DNA from: CAVRTJ01 sp964507185
GTDB lineage: Bacteria > Acidobacteriota > UBA4820 > DSQY01
Length of the DNA stretch: 64,000 nucleotides
Direction: 5' to 3'
Assembly: GCA_964507185.1 (NCBI GenBank)
Contig: CAZDOY010000010.1
Coordinates: forward strand, 1-64,000
Position numbers and translations under genes: made by a program. The notes below the pieces were generated by a model. It saw only the letters and a program-made list of their open reading frames with translations. It was not told where the DNA came from and searched no databases. How positions within the stretch are numbered: the first letter of the stretch is position 1; each line of letters opens with the position of its first letter. This document shows, one piece after another, positions 16,871 through 26,041 of this stretch.

Positions 16871-17931
16871 ATGTCCGAACGATCATGATTCCGGCGATGA
16901 TAGGGCTGTTGGCCATAACGGGCGGATGCGCGTCAAAGGCTGATGGAACGCAAGCGGGAAAGCCGGCGGTCGCCGTTGATACCGTCACGGTCGTCCCGGG
17001 CTATTTTCGAGAAAGCGTCGAGGTGGTCGGAACCCTGGAAGCAAAAAACGCCGCGGCCGTGAAGAGCGAGTACAGCGGCGTCGTCACAGAGGTCGCCGTC
17101 ACCGAGTGGGTACCTGTGCACAAGGGCCAGGTCCTGGCCAGGATGGACGCGCGAGAGGCGAAATCAGCCCTGTTGCAGGCGACAGTCCAGGCGGACAGGG
17201 ACGAGCGAGAGTACGAAAGAGCGCGGAACCTCAAGGCGGCCGGGCTCATGACCGCCCAGGGCCTCGAAGATGCCCGCAGCCAGCGCGATTCGTCCCGCGC
17301 TCTGCTCGAACTCGCGAAGACACGTATAGACAAGACCGTCATCCGCTCCCCCATGGACGGCGTCGTGGCCTATCGGGGCGTCAGCGTGGGCGACTACGTA
17401 GAGAACATGGGCGCGCCGAAGCCCATGTTCCGCATCGTGGACAACCGGCTGTTCGATCTCGAAGTCACCGTTCCGTCCGGCCGGATTCACACCGTGAAAG
17501 TCGGCCAGTCCCTCGCGTTCAGCACGGACGCCGTGCCGGATAAAACGTTCGAGGGAAAGGTCTCCTTCATCAATCCCGCAGCCGACGCCGCAAGCCGCGC
17601 GGTGAAGATCGTGGCGGTGGTGCCCAACGCGTCAGGCGAACTTCGTACGGGCACCTTCGTGAAGGGCCGCATCCTGACGCAGAACCGCGCAAACGTGCTG
17701 CAGGTGCCCAAAGAGGCCCTGGTGAAGTGGGACGTCCAGTCTGATAAGGCGGAGGTATTCGTCCTCGAAGGCGACACGGTACACGTCCGTTCCATAACCA
17801 CTGGCGCCGTCTCCGACGCGACCGTCGAAGTCGTCAAGGGGCTGAGCGCAGGCCAGGAAGTCGTCACCCGCGGGGCCTTCAACCTCCGCGACGGCGACCG
17901 GGTGGTGCGGGCGCCGGCAACGGGGGCTTGA
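16867..17931 (+). CDS. RND efflux periplasmic adaptor (membrane fusion protein), lipoprotein
   Basis: A 354-residue AcrA/MexA-like adaptor. It has a signal peptide with lipobox ITGGC (Cys21), so it should be anchored to the inner membrane by lipid. Order: beta-barrel strand, lipoyl half (VVGTLEAKNAAAVKSEYSG), a short alpha-hairpin (about 95-150), second lipoyl half (TVIRSPMDGVVAYRGVSVGD), beta-barrel and membrane-proximal domain. The hairpin is short compared with AcrA, typical for pumps of this branch. The start overlaps the TetR stop by 4 nt and the pump gene begins 3 nt after its stop. Confidence 0.93.
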   Translation: MNVRTIMIPAMIGLLAITGGCASKADGTQAGKPAVAVDTVTVVPGYFRESVEVVGTLEAKNAAAVKSEYSGVVTEVAVTEWVPVHKGQVLARMDAREAKSALLQATVQADRDEREYERARNLKAAGLMTAQGLEDARSQRDSSRALLELAKTRIDKTVIRSPMDGVVAYRGVSVGDYVENMGAPKPMFRIVDNRLFDLEVTVPSGRIHTVKVGQSLAFSTDAVPDKTFEGKVSFINPAADAASRAVKIVAVVPNASGELRTGTFVKGRILTQNRANVLQVPKEALVKWDVQSDKAEVFVLEGDTVHVRSITTGAVSDATVEVVKGLSAGQEVVTRGAFNLRDGDRVVRAPATGA

Positions 17932-17934
17932 GCC

Positions 17935-20900
17935 ATGTTCCTTTCCGACCTGTCCATCAAGCGTCCGGTCTTCGCCACGGTGCTCATGCTGGGGCTGGTG
18001 ACGCTCGGCATTTTCTCTTACCGCCGCCTTGCCATCGACCTCTACCCCGACGTCGAAATCCCCGTGGTTTCCATCTTCACCGTCTACCCCGGGGCTTCGC
18101 CCGAAACCGTTGAGCGCGAGGTGTCGAGGCGCATCGAGGAAGCCGTCAACTCCATTCCCGGCGTAAAGCACGTCTCCTCCGTCTCCCGGGAAGGACTCTC
18201 GAGCGTGATGGTGGAGTTCGACCTGAACGTGAAGGTCAACGAGGCGTCCCAGGAGGCCCGGGCCAAAATCAACGCCATCCGCAACGAACTTCCGCAGGGC
18301 ATCGAGGAACCGACCATCCAGAAGCTCGATTTCCAGGCCATGCCGATCATCTCCCTGGCCATTCGATCCAAGAACCTCTCGCCCAGGGAACTCACGACCC
18401 TGGCGGACAGGCGGATCCGCAGGCGACTGGAGAACATCCCGGGCGTGGGTAAGGCCAAGCTCGTGGGCGAATCCAAGCGAGAAGTCCACGTGAACGTCGA
18501 CCCGGCCCTCACCGAAGCCATGGGCCTCGGAGTGGACGAGGTCGTGAGCGGCCTTGCCCGCGAAAACGTCAACACGCCCCTGGGGCGCTTGAACCGCGGA
18601 CGGACGGAAATGCCCATCCGCGTCTCGGGAAAGCCCGAACTCGTACCGGGGTTCGCATCCATTGTCGTGTCGCAGCGCGGTGGCCATCCCGTTACGCTGG
18701 GAGAAGTGGCCGACGTGGCGGACGCCGCCGAGGAACAGCGGTCGCTTGCCCTCATCGACGGCGTCCCAGCGGTGGCCATCGATATCCTCAAGCTATCCAA
18801 GGCCAACGTGGTCGCCACAGTCGACGCCGTCAAGAAGGAGATCGGAAAGCTCGACAAGGAGCTGCCGCCCGGCACGGACATCCAGGTTGTCCGCGACAGC
18901 TCGACCATGATCCGCGACTCGGTGTCGGACGTCCAGACCACGCTGGTTCTCGGAGGCATCCTCACGATCTTCATCGTCTTTCTCTTCCTGAATTCCTGGC
19001 GCTCCACGGTCATCACGGGACTCACCCTGCCCATCTCCGTCATCTCCAGTTTCATCGTCATGTATTTTCTGGACATGACCCTGAACGTCATGACCCTCAT
19101 GGCGCTCTCGCTGGCCATTGGCCTGCTCATCGACGACGCGATCGTCGTCCGGGAGAACATCGTCCGCCACCTGGAACGTGGGCAGGACCACATCACCGCC
19201 GCGAGGGAGGGCACGGCCGAAATCGGCCTGGCCGTCATGGCCACCACGTTATCCATCGTCGCCGTCTTTCTTCCGGTCGCCTTTATGAAGGGGATCATCG
19301 GACGCTTCTTTTTCCAGTTCGGCATCACGGTGACCTTCGCCGTGCTGGTGTCGCTGTTCGTTTCGTTCACGCTGGACCCCATGCTCTCGTCCCGCTGGGT
19401 AGACCCGGACATCGAACGCAAGGGCAGGCGCCACCTGCTGGCCCGCGTCCTCGACCGATTCAACGCGTGGTTCGACAGGACGGCGGACCGCTACAAGGCG
19501 GTCATAGGCTGGGCCCTCGACCACCGGAAGACCGTGTTCGCCGTGGCCGTCGGCGCCTTCGTCGCGGGCATCGCGGTCTTCTTCTCCCTCCAGGGCGAAT
19601 TCTTCCCTCCCTTCGACCACGGCGAATTCGTCGTCCGCTTCAAGACGGCGCCCGGCGCGTCCATCGAAGAGGGACGCACCCGCATGGAGGCCGTCCTGGG
19701 CGTGCTGAAGAGCTTCCCCGAGGTAGACCACACCTACGGCGCGATCGGCGCCGGAGACACGGACACGGTTCGCGACGCCTACGTCTACATCAAGCTGAAG
19801 GACCGGTCCGAGCGCAGGAGGAGCCAGGCCCGGATCATGCCGCTCGTCCGCGCCCGGCTCGAACGGGTTCCGGGCATCATCCCTTCGGTTGAGGAAGATC
19901 CCGACAGCTTCCAGAAGCCTCTCCAGGTCTACATCAAGGGACAGGATATCCCCAAGCTCAAACGCTACGCCGCAAAGCTCAAGGCGGCCGCCTACAAGAT
20001 CCCGGGAGTCGTGGATCTGGACGTCTCCATGGAACAGGACCTCCCGGAGTACAGATTGGTCGTCGACAGGGCCCGAGCCGCCCGGTTGGGGCTGTCGACC
20101 GCCGACGTGGCCGGCACTCTTAGCGCCCTGGTGGGCGGCCGCGTCGTCACGACCTACGAAGACGAGGAGGGCGAGGCCGTGGACGTGCGCCTTCGCCTCC
20201 CGGGAAGGCTGCGCAGAGACATCAAGCAGGTCGGCGACCTTCGGCTCTCCGTCCCCGGCGCCGACGGACGCGTCGCCCTGGTGCCCGTCTCGGATCTGGT
20301 GAGCTTCCAACGCGCCGTCTCGCCCGCCGAGATCAGCCGCCAGGACCTCAGCCGGCAGGTCGTACTGAGTGCCAACCTGGACCACCTGCCCCTGGCCACC
20401 GCCAGCAGCCGGATCATGGAGGCCGCCTCAAAAATACCCATGGACCCAGGTTACCGCGTGGTCATGTCCGGCGACACCGAGGTCATGATGGAGTCCTTCG
20501 GCTACCTCCTCGAAGCGCTCGTTCTGGCCATCATCTTCGTCTATCTCATCCTCGCGGCCCAGTTCGAGTCCTTCATCGACCCGCTCGCCATCATGCTGTC
20601 CCTGCCCCTGTCCATCGTGGGCATGGCGGGCATGCTCTTTCTCACGGGCGACACCATAAACATGATGTCTCTGATCGGCCTCATCCTGCTCATGGGGCTG
20701 GTCACAAAGAACGCCATTCTTCTCGTCGATTACGCCAAGATACTCCGGCGAGGCGGTATGGAGCGCCGCGAGGCCCTCATCACGGCGGGCCGGACGCGTC
20801 TCAGGCCCATCATGATGACGACGCTGGCCATGATCTTCGGCATGCTCCCCCTCGCCCTCGCCATCGGCCAGGGCTCGGAGATGCGGGCGCCCATGGCGCG

Positions 20901-21027
20901 GGCCGTCATCGGCGGCCTGATCACGTCCACCCTTCTGACGCTTCTGATCGTCCCGGTGGTCTATACCCTCCTGGAGGACTTTGGAAACTGGGTACACCGC
21001 AGGTGGGCGGGGGAGAAAGCCTTATGA
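17935..21027 (+). CDS. RND multidrug efflux permease (HAE1 family)
   Basis: A 1030-residue proton-driven inner-membrane transporter of the AcrB/MexB type. Two repeats each have one N-terminal helix, a large periplasmic pore domain and six more helices; helix 1 begins FLSDLSIKRPVFATVLML. The helix-4 proton relay is visible as IGLLIDDAIVVRENIVRHLE, with the paired Asp residues. Helix 10-11 has LLMGLVTKNAILLVDYAK with the conserved Lys. It pumps drugs, detergents or metabolites through the TolC protein encoded next. Heavy-metal export is less likely because the Asp pair and length match HAE1. The stop overlaps the next ATG (ATGA). Confidence 0.94.
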   Translation: MFLSDLSIKRPVFATVLMLGLVTLGIFSYRRLAIDLYPDVEIPVVSIFTVYPGASPETVEREVSRRIEEAVNSIPGVKHVSSVSREGLSSVMVEFDLNVKVNEASQEARAKINAIRNELPQGIEEPTIQKLDFQAMPIISLAIRSKNLSPRELTTLADRRIRRRLENIPGVGKAKLVGESKREVHVNVDPALTEAMGLGVDEVVSGLARENVNTPLGRLNRGRTEMPIRVSGKPELVPGFASIVVSQRGGHPVTLGEVADVADAAEEQRSLALIDGVPAVAIDILKLSKANVVATVDAVKKEIGKLDKELPPGTDIQVVRDSSTMIRDSVSDVQTTLVLGGILTIFIVFLFLNSWRSTVITGLTLPISVISSFIVMYFLDMTLNVMTLMALSLAIGLLIDDAIVVRENIVRHLERGQDHITAAREGTAEIGLAVMATTLSIVAVFLPVAFMKGIIGRFFFQFGITVTFAVLVSLFVSFTLDPMLSSRWVDPDIERKGRRHLLARVLDRFNAWFDRTADRYKAVIGWALDHRKTVFAVAVGAFVAGIAVFFSLQGEFFPPFDHGEFVVRFKTAPGASIEEGRTRMEAVLGVLKSFPEVDHTYGAIGAGDTDTVRDAYVYIKLKDRSERRRSQARIMPLVRARLERVPGIIPSVEEDPDSFQKPLQVYIKGQDIPKLKRYAAKLKAAAYKIPGVVDLDVSMEQDLPEYRLVVDRARAARLGLSTADVAGTLSALVGGRVVTTYEDEEGEAVDVRLRLPGRLRRDIKQVGDLRLSVPGADGRVALVPVSDLVSFQRAVSPAEISRQDLSRQVVLSANLDHLPLATASSRIMEAASKIPMDPGYRVVMSGDTEVMMESFGYLLEALVLAIIFVYLILAAQFESFIDPLAIMLSLPLSIVGMAGMLFLTGDTINMMSLIGLILLMGLVTKNAILLVDYAKILRRGGMERREALITAGRTRLRPIMMTTLAMIFGMLPLALAIGQGSEMRAPMARAVIGGLITSTLLTLLIVPVVYTLLEDFGNWVHRRWAGEKAL

Positions 21028-22370
21028 AGAGAGAAATCATCACCATGAGAAAGACGCTGCGACGCACGGCCCTCTTTTTCGCTCTTGCGGTCTTCGCCTC
21101 CGTCTCCACTTTCGCGCAGACCGAGGGGCCGCAGATCCTCACCCTCGACCGTGCGCTTGACATCGCCATGGACCAGAACCGAGATGTACAGAAAGCACAG
21201 GAGTACCGGAACTGGGTCCAGGGCAAGTACGTGGAGGAGCGGTCCGCGGCACTGCCGCACATCACGATAACGGCGTCCGGCCAGAGGCTTCACGACGAGA
21301 GCCTCCGCGGGCTTTACGGCGAGTACGGCGATCTTTTTCCGGTCCAGCAGGACGTCCGGACGGGCCAGGTCGGACTGACCCAGGCCCTTTACACCTGGGG
21401 CCAGGTCGGGGCGGCCATCAAGGCGGCGAAAGTCGGCAGACTCGTCGCGGAGGACCAGCTTCGCAGGTTCCGCCAAGCCGTTCGAAGAGACGTGACGGCC
21501 GCCTTCTACGACGTCATCCTGAACAAGAAACTGGTCGTCATCGCGCAGGAGAACCTGGACCAGAAGGCGCGCCACCTGGCGGAGGCGAAGAAGAAGTACG
21601 ACCTCGGAACGGCGACGGACTACGACGTCCTGGCCGCCGAGGTGGCTGTCAAGAACGCACGGCCCACGGTCATCCGGACGACCAACGGCGTCCGCCTGGC
21701 GAGGGAGCGCCTGCGCTTCCTCCTCGCCATGAAGTCAGGCGACTTCGAGGTCCGGGGAAGCCTTGAATCGTCGCGCGTCGCGGTTCCGTCCTACGACGAC
21801 GCCCTGGCCACGGCCCTCGACAGGCGGCCCGACCTGAAGGACCTCGAACACCGGGTGGCCATCCAGAGAGAGCTCGTCAAAATCGCGCGGGCGGGCGACA
21901 AGCCCCGCCTCGACTTTCGCGCCACCTACGGAAGCACCAAGTACATCGTCGGCGACCTCGATTCTCACGGAAAGACATGGAGTACCGGCATCTTCCTCTC
22001 GTTTCCGATCTTCGACGGCATGCGGTCCCGCGGACAGGTCATGCAGACGCGCAGCGACCTCACGAGCCTCGAGATTGAGCGCGCCAGGGCCATCGATTCG
22101 GTTTCTCTCGAACTCCACGCGGCCCTCGATGCGGTCGACGAGTCCTACAGGATAGTCGAGGCCCTCGAAGGGACGGTCGAACAGGCCGGCCGCCTGCTCG
22201 AGATGGCCGAGAAAGGCTACGAATTCGGCGTCAAGACCAAGCTGGACGTGGATGACGCCCAGCTCAACCTGACGCAGGCGGAGGGCAACCTCGCCCAGGC
22301 CCGGCGGGATTACCTCGTCGCGGTTGCGACCTTGCGCTACGCCATGGGCGTCATCGGCGGATCGGCGTGA
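21024..22370 (+). CDS. TolC-family outer membrane efflux protein
   Basis: A 448-residue outer-membrane channel subunit. The ATG at 21024 follows GGGGGAG and overlaps the pump stop codon; an in-frame ATG at 21045 is possible. A signal peptide ends near TFAQ. The protein has two outer membrane efflux protein repeats, each with a long alpha-helical hairpin (ILTLDRALDIAMDQNRDVQK, and later LDVDDAQLNLTQAEGNLAQA). It completes the tripartite pump. This is the last gene of the operon; no strong terminator is visible before the second TetR gene. Confidence 0.92.
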   Translation: MKREIITMRKTLRRTALFFALAVFASVSTFAQTEGPQILTLDRALDIAMDQNRDVQKAQEYRNWVQGKYVEERSAALPHITITASGQRLHDESLRGLYGEYGDLFPVQQDVRTGQVGLTQALYTWGQVGAAIKAAKVGRLVAEDQLRRFRQAVRRDVTAAFYDVILNKKLVVIAQENLDQKARHLAEAKKKYDLGTATDYDVLAAEVAVKNARPTVIRTTNGVRLARERLRFLLAMKSGDFEVRGSLESSRVAVPSYDDALATALDRRPDLKDLEHRVAIQRELVKIARAGDKPRLDFRATYGSTKYIVGDLDSHGKTWSTGIFLSFPIFDGMRSRGQVMQTRSDLTSLEIERARAIDSVSLELHAALDAVDESYRIVEALEGTVEQAGRLLEMAEKGYEFGVKTKLDVDDAQLNLTQAEGNLAQARRDYLVAVATLRYAMGVIGGSA

Positions 22371-22600
22371 CGGCGCCAACGGAGAATGAATCCAGGCATC
22401 GGCGGCACGGGCGCCGGTCTTCCTACCAGGTGATGCGCGCCGACCCGACTGCGCCGGGAACGGGGTAAAGAACAATTGCGTTTCAGCCTGCGTAAGATAG
22501 TACTCTGAACGCCGAAAGCACCGGGCGTTTTTTGGTTCGACCTGTTTTTCCAGGCACCAGCCGCGAGCAGGTCTTTTGGAACATACCAAGCGGAGCAGGA

Positions 22601-23293
22601 ATGACTGACATAAAGGTCCACGACGATTGTTCCCCTGCGGGCGAGATCCCGCGCAGATTCATGGGCGCTGCCACGCGCCTCTTCATGGAGAAGGGCTACG
22701 GCCCCACCACCGTCCGCGAGATCATCACCGCGAGCGGAGAATCAAGGTATGCCTTCTACAGGTATTTCGGTAGCAAGGAAGGCATCTACCGCAGCATCCT
22801 GAACAAGCTTCTGGCCGACTACAACAACCGCATGGCCAAGTGCAGGCGACAGCCCGGCAATGCTTCGGCGAGGCTGTGGTACCTGTGCGACCAGGCGGCC
22901 GATTTCTTTCAGTCCCACCTTGAAGCAGTCAGGCTCTTCTACGGCATTCACTACGGGCCGCCCCAGGGCGTGCCCCATTTCGACTTCTGCCTCTTCCACC
23001 GCGCCTTTACCCAGGCCGTCAGGACCATCATTGCCGACGGCATACGTCTCGGGGAATTCAGGGACGGAGGCGTGGACGAGATGACCCTGGCCGTCTACGG
23101 CGTCTGCCGGGTTGTCACCGAGCGCCAGCTCACCCCATCGGGCACCCCCTTAGACCGGTCGTACCTCGCACGGACCCTCCGGGTCGTCCTGCAGGGCATG
23201 GAGGGCGAACAGTTCTCCGGTCCGAGGAAGTCCGCGTCCGAGGCGCGACGGAGCCTGCGCATCGTAGGAACCAACGAGACCGTTAGACTGTAG
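22601..23293 (+). CDS. Second TetR-family regulator, paralogue of the efflux repressor
   Basis: A 230-residue regulator. The start at 22601 follows GGAGCAGGA; the longer frame to 22532 lacks a site. The helix-turn-helix reads AATRLFMEKGYGPTTVREII then YRYFGSKEGIYRSI. The ligand-binding domain shares with the repressor at 16241 the block RLFYGIHYGPPQGVPHFDF against RLIFAIYYGPHQGAPDFDF, so the two are related by duplication. A C-terminal tail of about 30 basic residues is extra. It lies 230 nt after the tolC-like gene, so it may be a separate unit that also acts on the pump. The HAD phosphatase starts 38 nt downstream. Confidence 0.88.
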   Translation: MTDIKVHDDCSPAGEIPRRFMGAATRLFMEKGYGPTTVREIITASGESRYAFYRYFGSKEGIYRSILNKLLADYNNRMAKCRRQPGNASARLWYLCDQAADFFQSHLEAVRLFYGIHYGPPQGVPHFDFCLFHRAFTQAVRTIIADGIRLGEFRDGGVDEMTLAVYGVCRVVTERQLTPSGTPLDRSYLARTLRVVLQGMEGEQFSGPRKSASEARRSLRIVGTNETVRL

Positions 23294-23331
23294 TATGCTG
23301 GGAGGGTCCTGGACTGGAGGCATTCCCGGCC

Positions 23332-24000
23332 ATGCCCTTCAAGGCGGTTCTGTTCGACCTCGACGGCACTCTCCTCGATTCGCTCAGGGACCTCGCGGAC
23401 TCCACAAACGAGGCCCTCGCCGCCGTAGGCTTTCCCGTCCACCCCGTCGACGCCTACCGGTACTTCGTGGGCGACGGTATCGAGATGCTCATCAGGAGGG
23501 CGCTGCCGCCCGACGACGCGGACGCCGCCACCGTGGCCGGATGCATCGCAGACATGCGCGCCCGATACGCCGAGCGCTGGGCCGAACATACGCGCCCGTA
23601 CGCGGGCGTCGCCGACATGCTCGACCATCTGACCGGAATGAACGTTCCCATGGCCATTCTCTCCAACAAGCCCGACGATTTTACCCACAAGCACGTAGAC
23701 CACCTGCTCGGACGGTGGCGCTTCCGGACCGTCCTCGGCCAGCGCTCCGGCGTGCCGCCGAAACCGGATCCCGCGGGCGCCTTCGAGGTAGCCCGGGAGA
23801 TGGGACTCGCCCCGCCGGATTTTCTCTACCTCGGCGACACGGCCACCGACATGAAAACCGCCCTGTCCGCGGGCATGTATCCAGTAGGCGCCCTCTGGGG
23901 CTTCCGCGAGGCCGCCGAACTCACGGCCGCCGGCGCCCGGCACCTCATTGCACATCCGTTGGATCTGTTGCCTTTGGCAGGTGATTCAGGGATTAGATGA
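23332..24000 (+). CDS. HAD-family hydrolase, phosphoglycolate-phosphatase-like
   Basis: A 222-residue cytoplasmic phosphatase. HAD motif I is DLDGTL (residues 9-14; nucleophile Asp9 and acid Asp11). Motif II is the Ser in AILSNKP. Motif III is the Lys in PPKPDP. Motif IV is GDTATDMKTA. A helical cap after motif I (residues about 18-85) is the type found in Gph and PGMB enzymes. The best match is 2-phosphoglycolate phosphatase, but pyrophosphatase (PpaX) or sugar-phosphate activity cannot be excluded from sequence. It follows the TetR gene by 38 nt. Confidence 0.85.
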   Translation: MPFKAVLFDLDGTLLDSLRDLADSTNEALAAVGFPVHPVDAYRYFVGDGIEMLIRRALPPDDADAATVAGCIADMRARYAERWAEHTRPYAGVADMLDHLTGMNVPMAILSNKPDDFTHKHVDHLLGRWRFRTVLGQRSGVPPKPDPAGAFEVAREMGLAPPDFLYLGDTATDMKTALSAGMYPVGALWGFREAAELTAAGARHLIAHPLDLLPLAGDSGIR

Positions 24001-24368
24001 GCAGGACGTGATGCGCCCCTTGTGGAGACCGCCGACCGCCGACCGCGTGCGCCTGCAGATGCGGCCATCGAGTGATCAGGCAAACACTCAAAGTACCACG
24101 TGGTCTAACTACAAAGCGTAATCGGCACCTGAAAGTGCCTCCTGCAAAGCGGTGGCAAAAGACCGCGGAGCGACCTTCAGGTCGCGATCCTCGGAAGGCC
24201 TGCCGTCTGCCGTTCTCCCTTTAGCCCTTCGCCTTTCGGCCTTAGCCCTTGGCAATAGACATCCACCTTGTTTCTCTGCTGCCTTTAAAATCCCAATTCC
24301 CAAATCCAAAATCCCCAATCCCAAATTATCCACCCCTGGTGTACGATGTCCCCTCGAAGGGAGGCCTC
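24001..24368. repeat. Composite intergenic repeat, copy 2
   Basis: This gene-free stretch holds, in order: a small hairpin GCGACC-TTCA-GGTCGC (24170-24185 region), a TCGGAAGGCCTGCCGTCTGC block (24191-24212), TTAGCCC/TTCGCCT heptamers (24221-24252), and AATCCCA heptamers (24287-24331). The same modules occur in the same order at 42.6 kb and 35.3 kb. Confidence 0.75.
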
Positions 24369-24968
24369 ATGCCCAGGCTCGAAATCCGCGACCTCGCGTT
24401 CAATGGCGGCGCGCCGGTGAACCTGACCATCGAACCGGCCGAGTGCGTGGCCCTGTCGGGCCCATCCGGCGGCGGAAAGACCATGATGCTCCGCGCCGTG
24501 GCGGACCTGGACCCTCACGACGGCGACGCCTTTCTGGACGGATCTGCCGCCTCGGCCATGCCGGCGCCGATCTGGCGCCGGAGGGTCGGGTTCCTGCCCG
24601 CCGACAGCCCCTGGTGGTACGACCGGGTCGGGGACCACTTTCCAACGGTCGACAACTCCGCTCTCCAAACGCTGGGTTTCGAAGAGGACGTCCTTGGATG
24701 GACGGTGAGGAGGCTCTCCAGCGGCGAAAAGCAGCGTCTTGCCCTCTTGAGGCTCCTCGTCCGCAAGCCGGAAGCACTCCTCCTCGACGAGCCCACGGCC
24801 AACCTGGATCCGGACAGCGGCGCGCGCGTCGAGCGCCTGCTGGCCGATTACCGGGACGAGTACGCCGCCCCCGTCCTCTGGGTCAGTCATAGCGCGGAAC
24901 AGGCCGGCCGCGTCGCACGACGCCGGTTCGCCATGAAGGACGGCGAACTGCGGGAGGCTTCGTTTTGA
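24369..24968 (+). CDS. fetA: ABC transporter ATPase, FetA/YbbL type
   Basis: A 199-residue nucleotide-binding subunit. Start at 24369 with GGGAGG upstream; the frame before it lies in repeat DNA. Walker A is GPSGGGKT, the signature motif is RRLSSGEKQRLALLRLL, Walker B is ALLLDEPTANLD, and the switch His is in WVSHSAEQ. It is short, as in FetA/YbbL proteins. The permease gene follows with a TTGA overlap, so the pair forms one transporter. In E. coli FetAB relieves iron overload and oxidative stress; substrate here is inferred from that family. Confidence 0.88.
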   Translation: MPRLEIRDLAFNGGAPVNLTIEPAECVALSGPSGGGKTMMLRAVADLDPHDGDAFLDGSAASAMPAPIWRRRVGFLPADSPWWYDRVGDHFPTVDNSALQTLGFEEDVLGWTVRRLSSGEKQRLALLRLLVRKPEALLLDEPTANLDPDSGARVERLLADYRDEYAAPVLWVSHSAEQAGRVARRRFAMKDGELREASF

Positions 24969-25765
24969 CCCAGGCCATCACGCTCACTCCCCTCGATCTC
25001 TCCATCGCCGCCCTGCTCGTCGTCGGCCTCGGCGTACTGGGCCTGCCGCTGAGGCTCAGGCTGACCCGCCAGATCTTCGTCGCGGCGTTGAGGACCACCA
25101 TCCAGCTCCTCCTCGTGGGCCTCGTCCTCAAGTGGCTTTTCGGCGCCGTCAATCCCTTGTGGCTGCTGCTGATCGCGCTCGTGATGGTCCTCGCCGCCGC
25201 GCGGGAGGTGGTGAACCGTCAGGAGCGCCGCTTCCGCGGCGCGTGGGGCTTCGGTATGGGCGCATCCGCCATGTTCCTCTCGTCTTTCGCGGTCTGCATT
25301 TTCGCGCTCACCATCGTCATCCGCAACCAGCCCTGGTACGATCCGCGGTACGCCATTCCGCTGCTCGGCATGCTTCTGGGCAACACCATGAACGGCATCG
25401 CCATCGGCCTGGACAGGCTCACGCAGACCGCCTGGCAGCAGCGCGCCATCCTGGAGGCGAGACTGTCCCTCGGCGAGAGGTGGAGCGAGGCCGTCCGTCA
25501 GATCAGGCGCGAGAGCATCCGGGGCGGCATGATCCCCATCATCAACGCCATGGCCGTCGCCGGCATCGTAAGCCTGCCGGGGATGATGACGGGCCAGATC
25601 CTGGCGGGCAGTCCGCCCGTGGAGGCCGTCAAGTACCAGATCCTCATCATGTTTCTCATCGCCGCTGGTTCGGGCTTCGGCACCATCGCCGCCGTCTCCG
25701 CCGGTTCCCGCCGCCTCTTCGACGAGCGCGAGCGCCTCCGCCTCGATCGCCTGAAAGAAACCTGA
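24965..25765 (+). CDS. fetB: FetB/UPF0014-family ABC permease
   Basis: A 266-residue membrane protein with about six or seven helices. The start is TTG at 24965, overlapping the ATPase stop (TTGA). The UPF0014 signature is clear: LRTTIQLLLVGLVLKWLF near residue 40, LLGNTMNGIAIGLDRL near 140, and the Pro-Gly block VSLPGMMTGQILAGSPP near 210. With the upstream ATPase it should export iron, as shown for FetAB of E. coli (family knowledge). Confidence 0.92.
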   Translation: MTQAITLTPLDLSIAALLVVGLGVLGLPLRLRLTRQIFVAALRTTIQLLLVGLVLKWLFGAVNPLWLLLIALVMVLAAAREVVNRQERRFRGAWGFGMGASAMFLSSFAVCIFALTIVIRNQPWYDPRYAIPLLGMLLGNTMNGIAIGLDRLTQTAWQQRAILEARLSLGERWSEAVRQIRRESIRGGMIPIINAMAVAGIVSLPGMMTGQILAGSPPVEAVKYQILIMFLIAAGSGFGTIAAVSAGSRRLFDERERLRLDRLKET

Positions 25766-26041
25766 GGGCCGTGGGCCGTTTCGTTCCGTTTTTCTCGCGG
25801 CACGTGCCCGCCGCTCTTCCCCCCAGATAAAGGCGCGATCCACACGTTCCGGAATACGAGCGCCGCCTTTTCCGTTGTCAGAATTGTATACCGGAAAGCG
25901 GGAACGCACCCCTGCACCGTTGGGAGATGAAATACCGTGTGAGGACAGGATTCCCGCCGCCCCGCCGAGATGTCCCGCGCGGCGATCTGCAGGCTGCGAG
26001 ACCACGGTTTGAGGGCAGCGCACACAGGAGGAGAAAAACAG

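Noticed and set aside
24287..24331. Heptamer arrays as a CRISPR array or telomere-like sequence
   Set aside because: Units are 7-8 bp without unique spacers, and no cas genes exist; they are degenerate microsatellite-like repeats.
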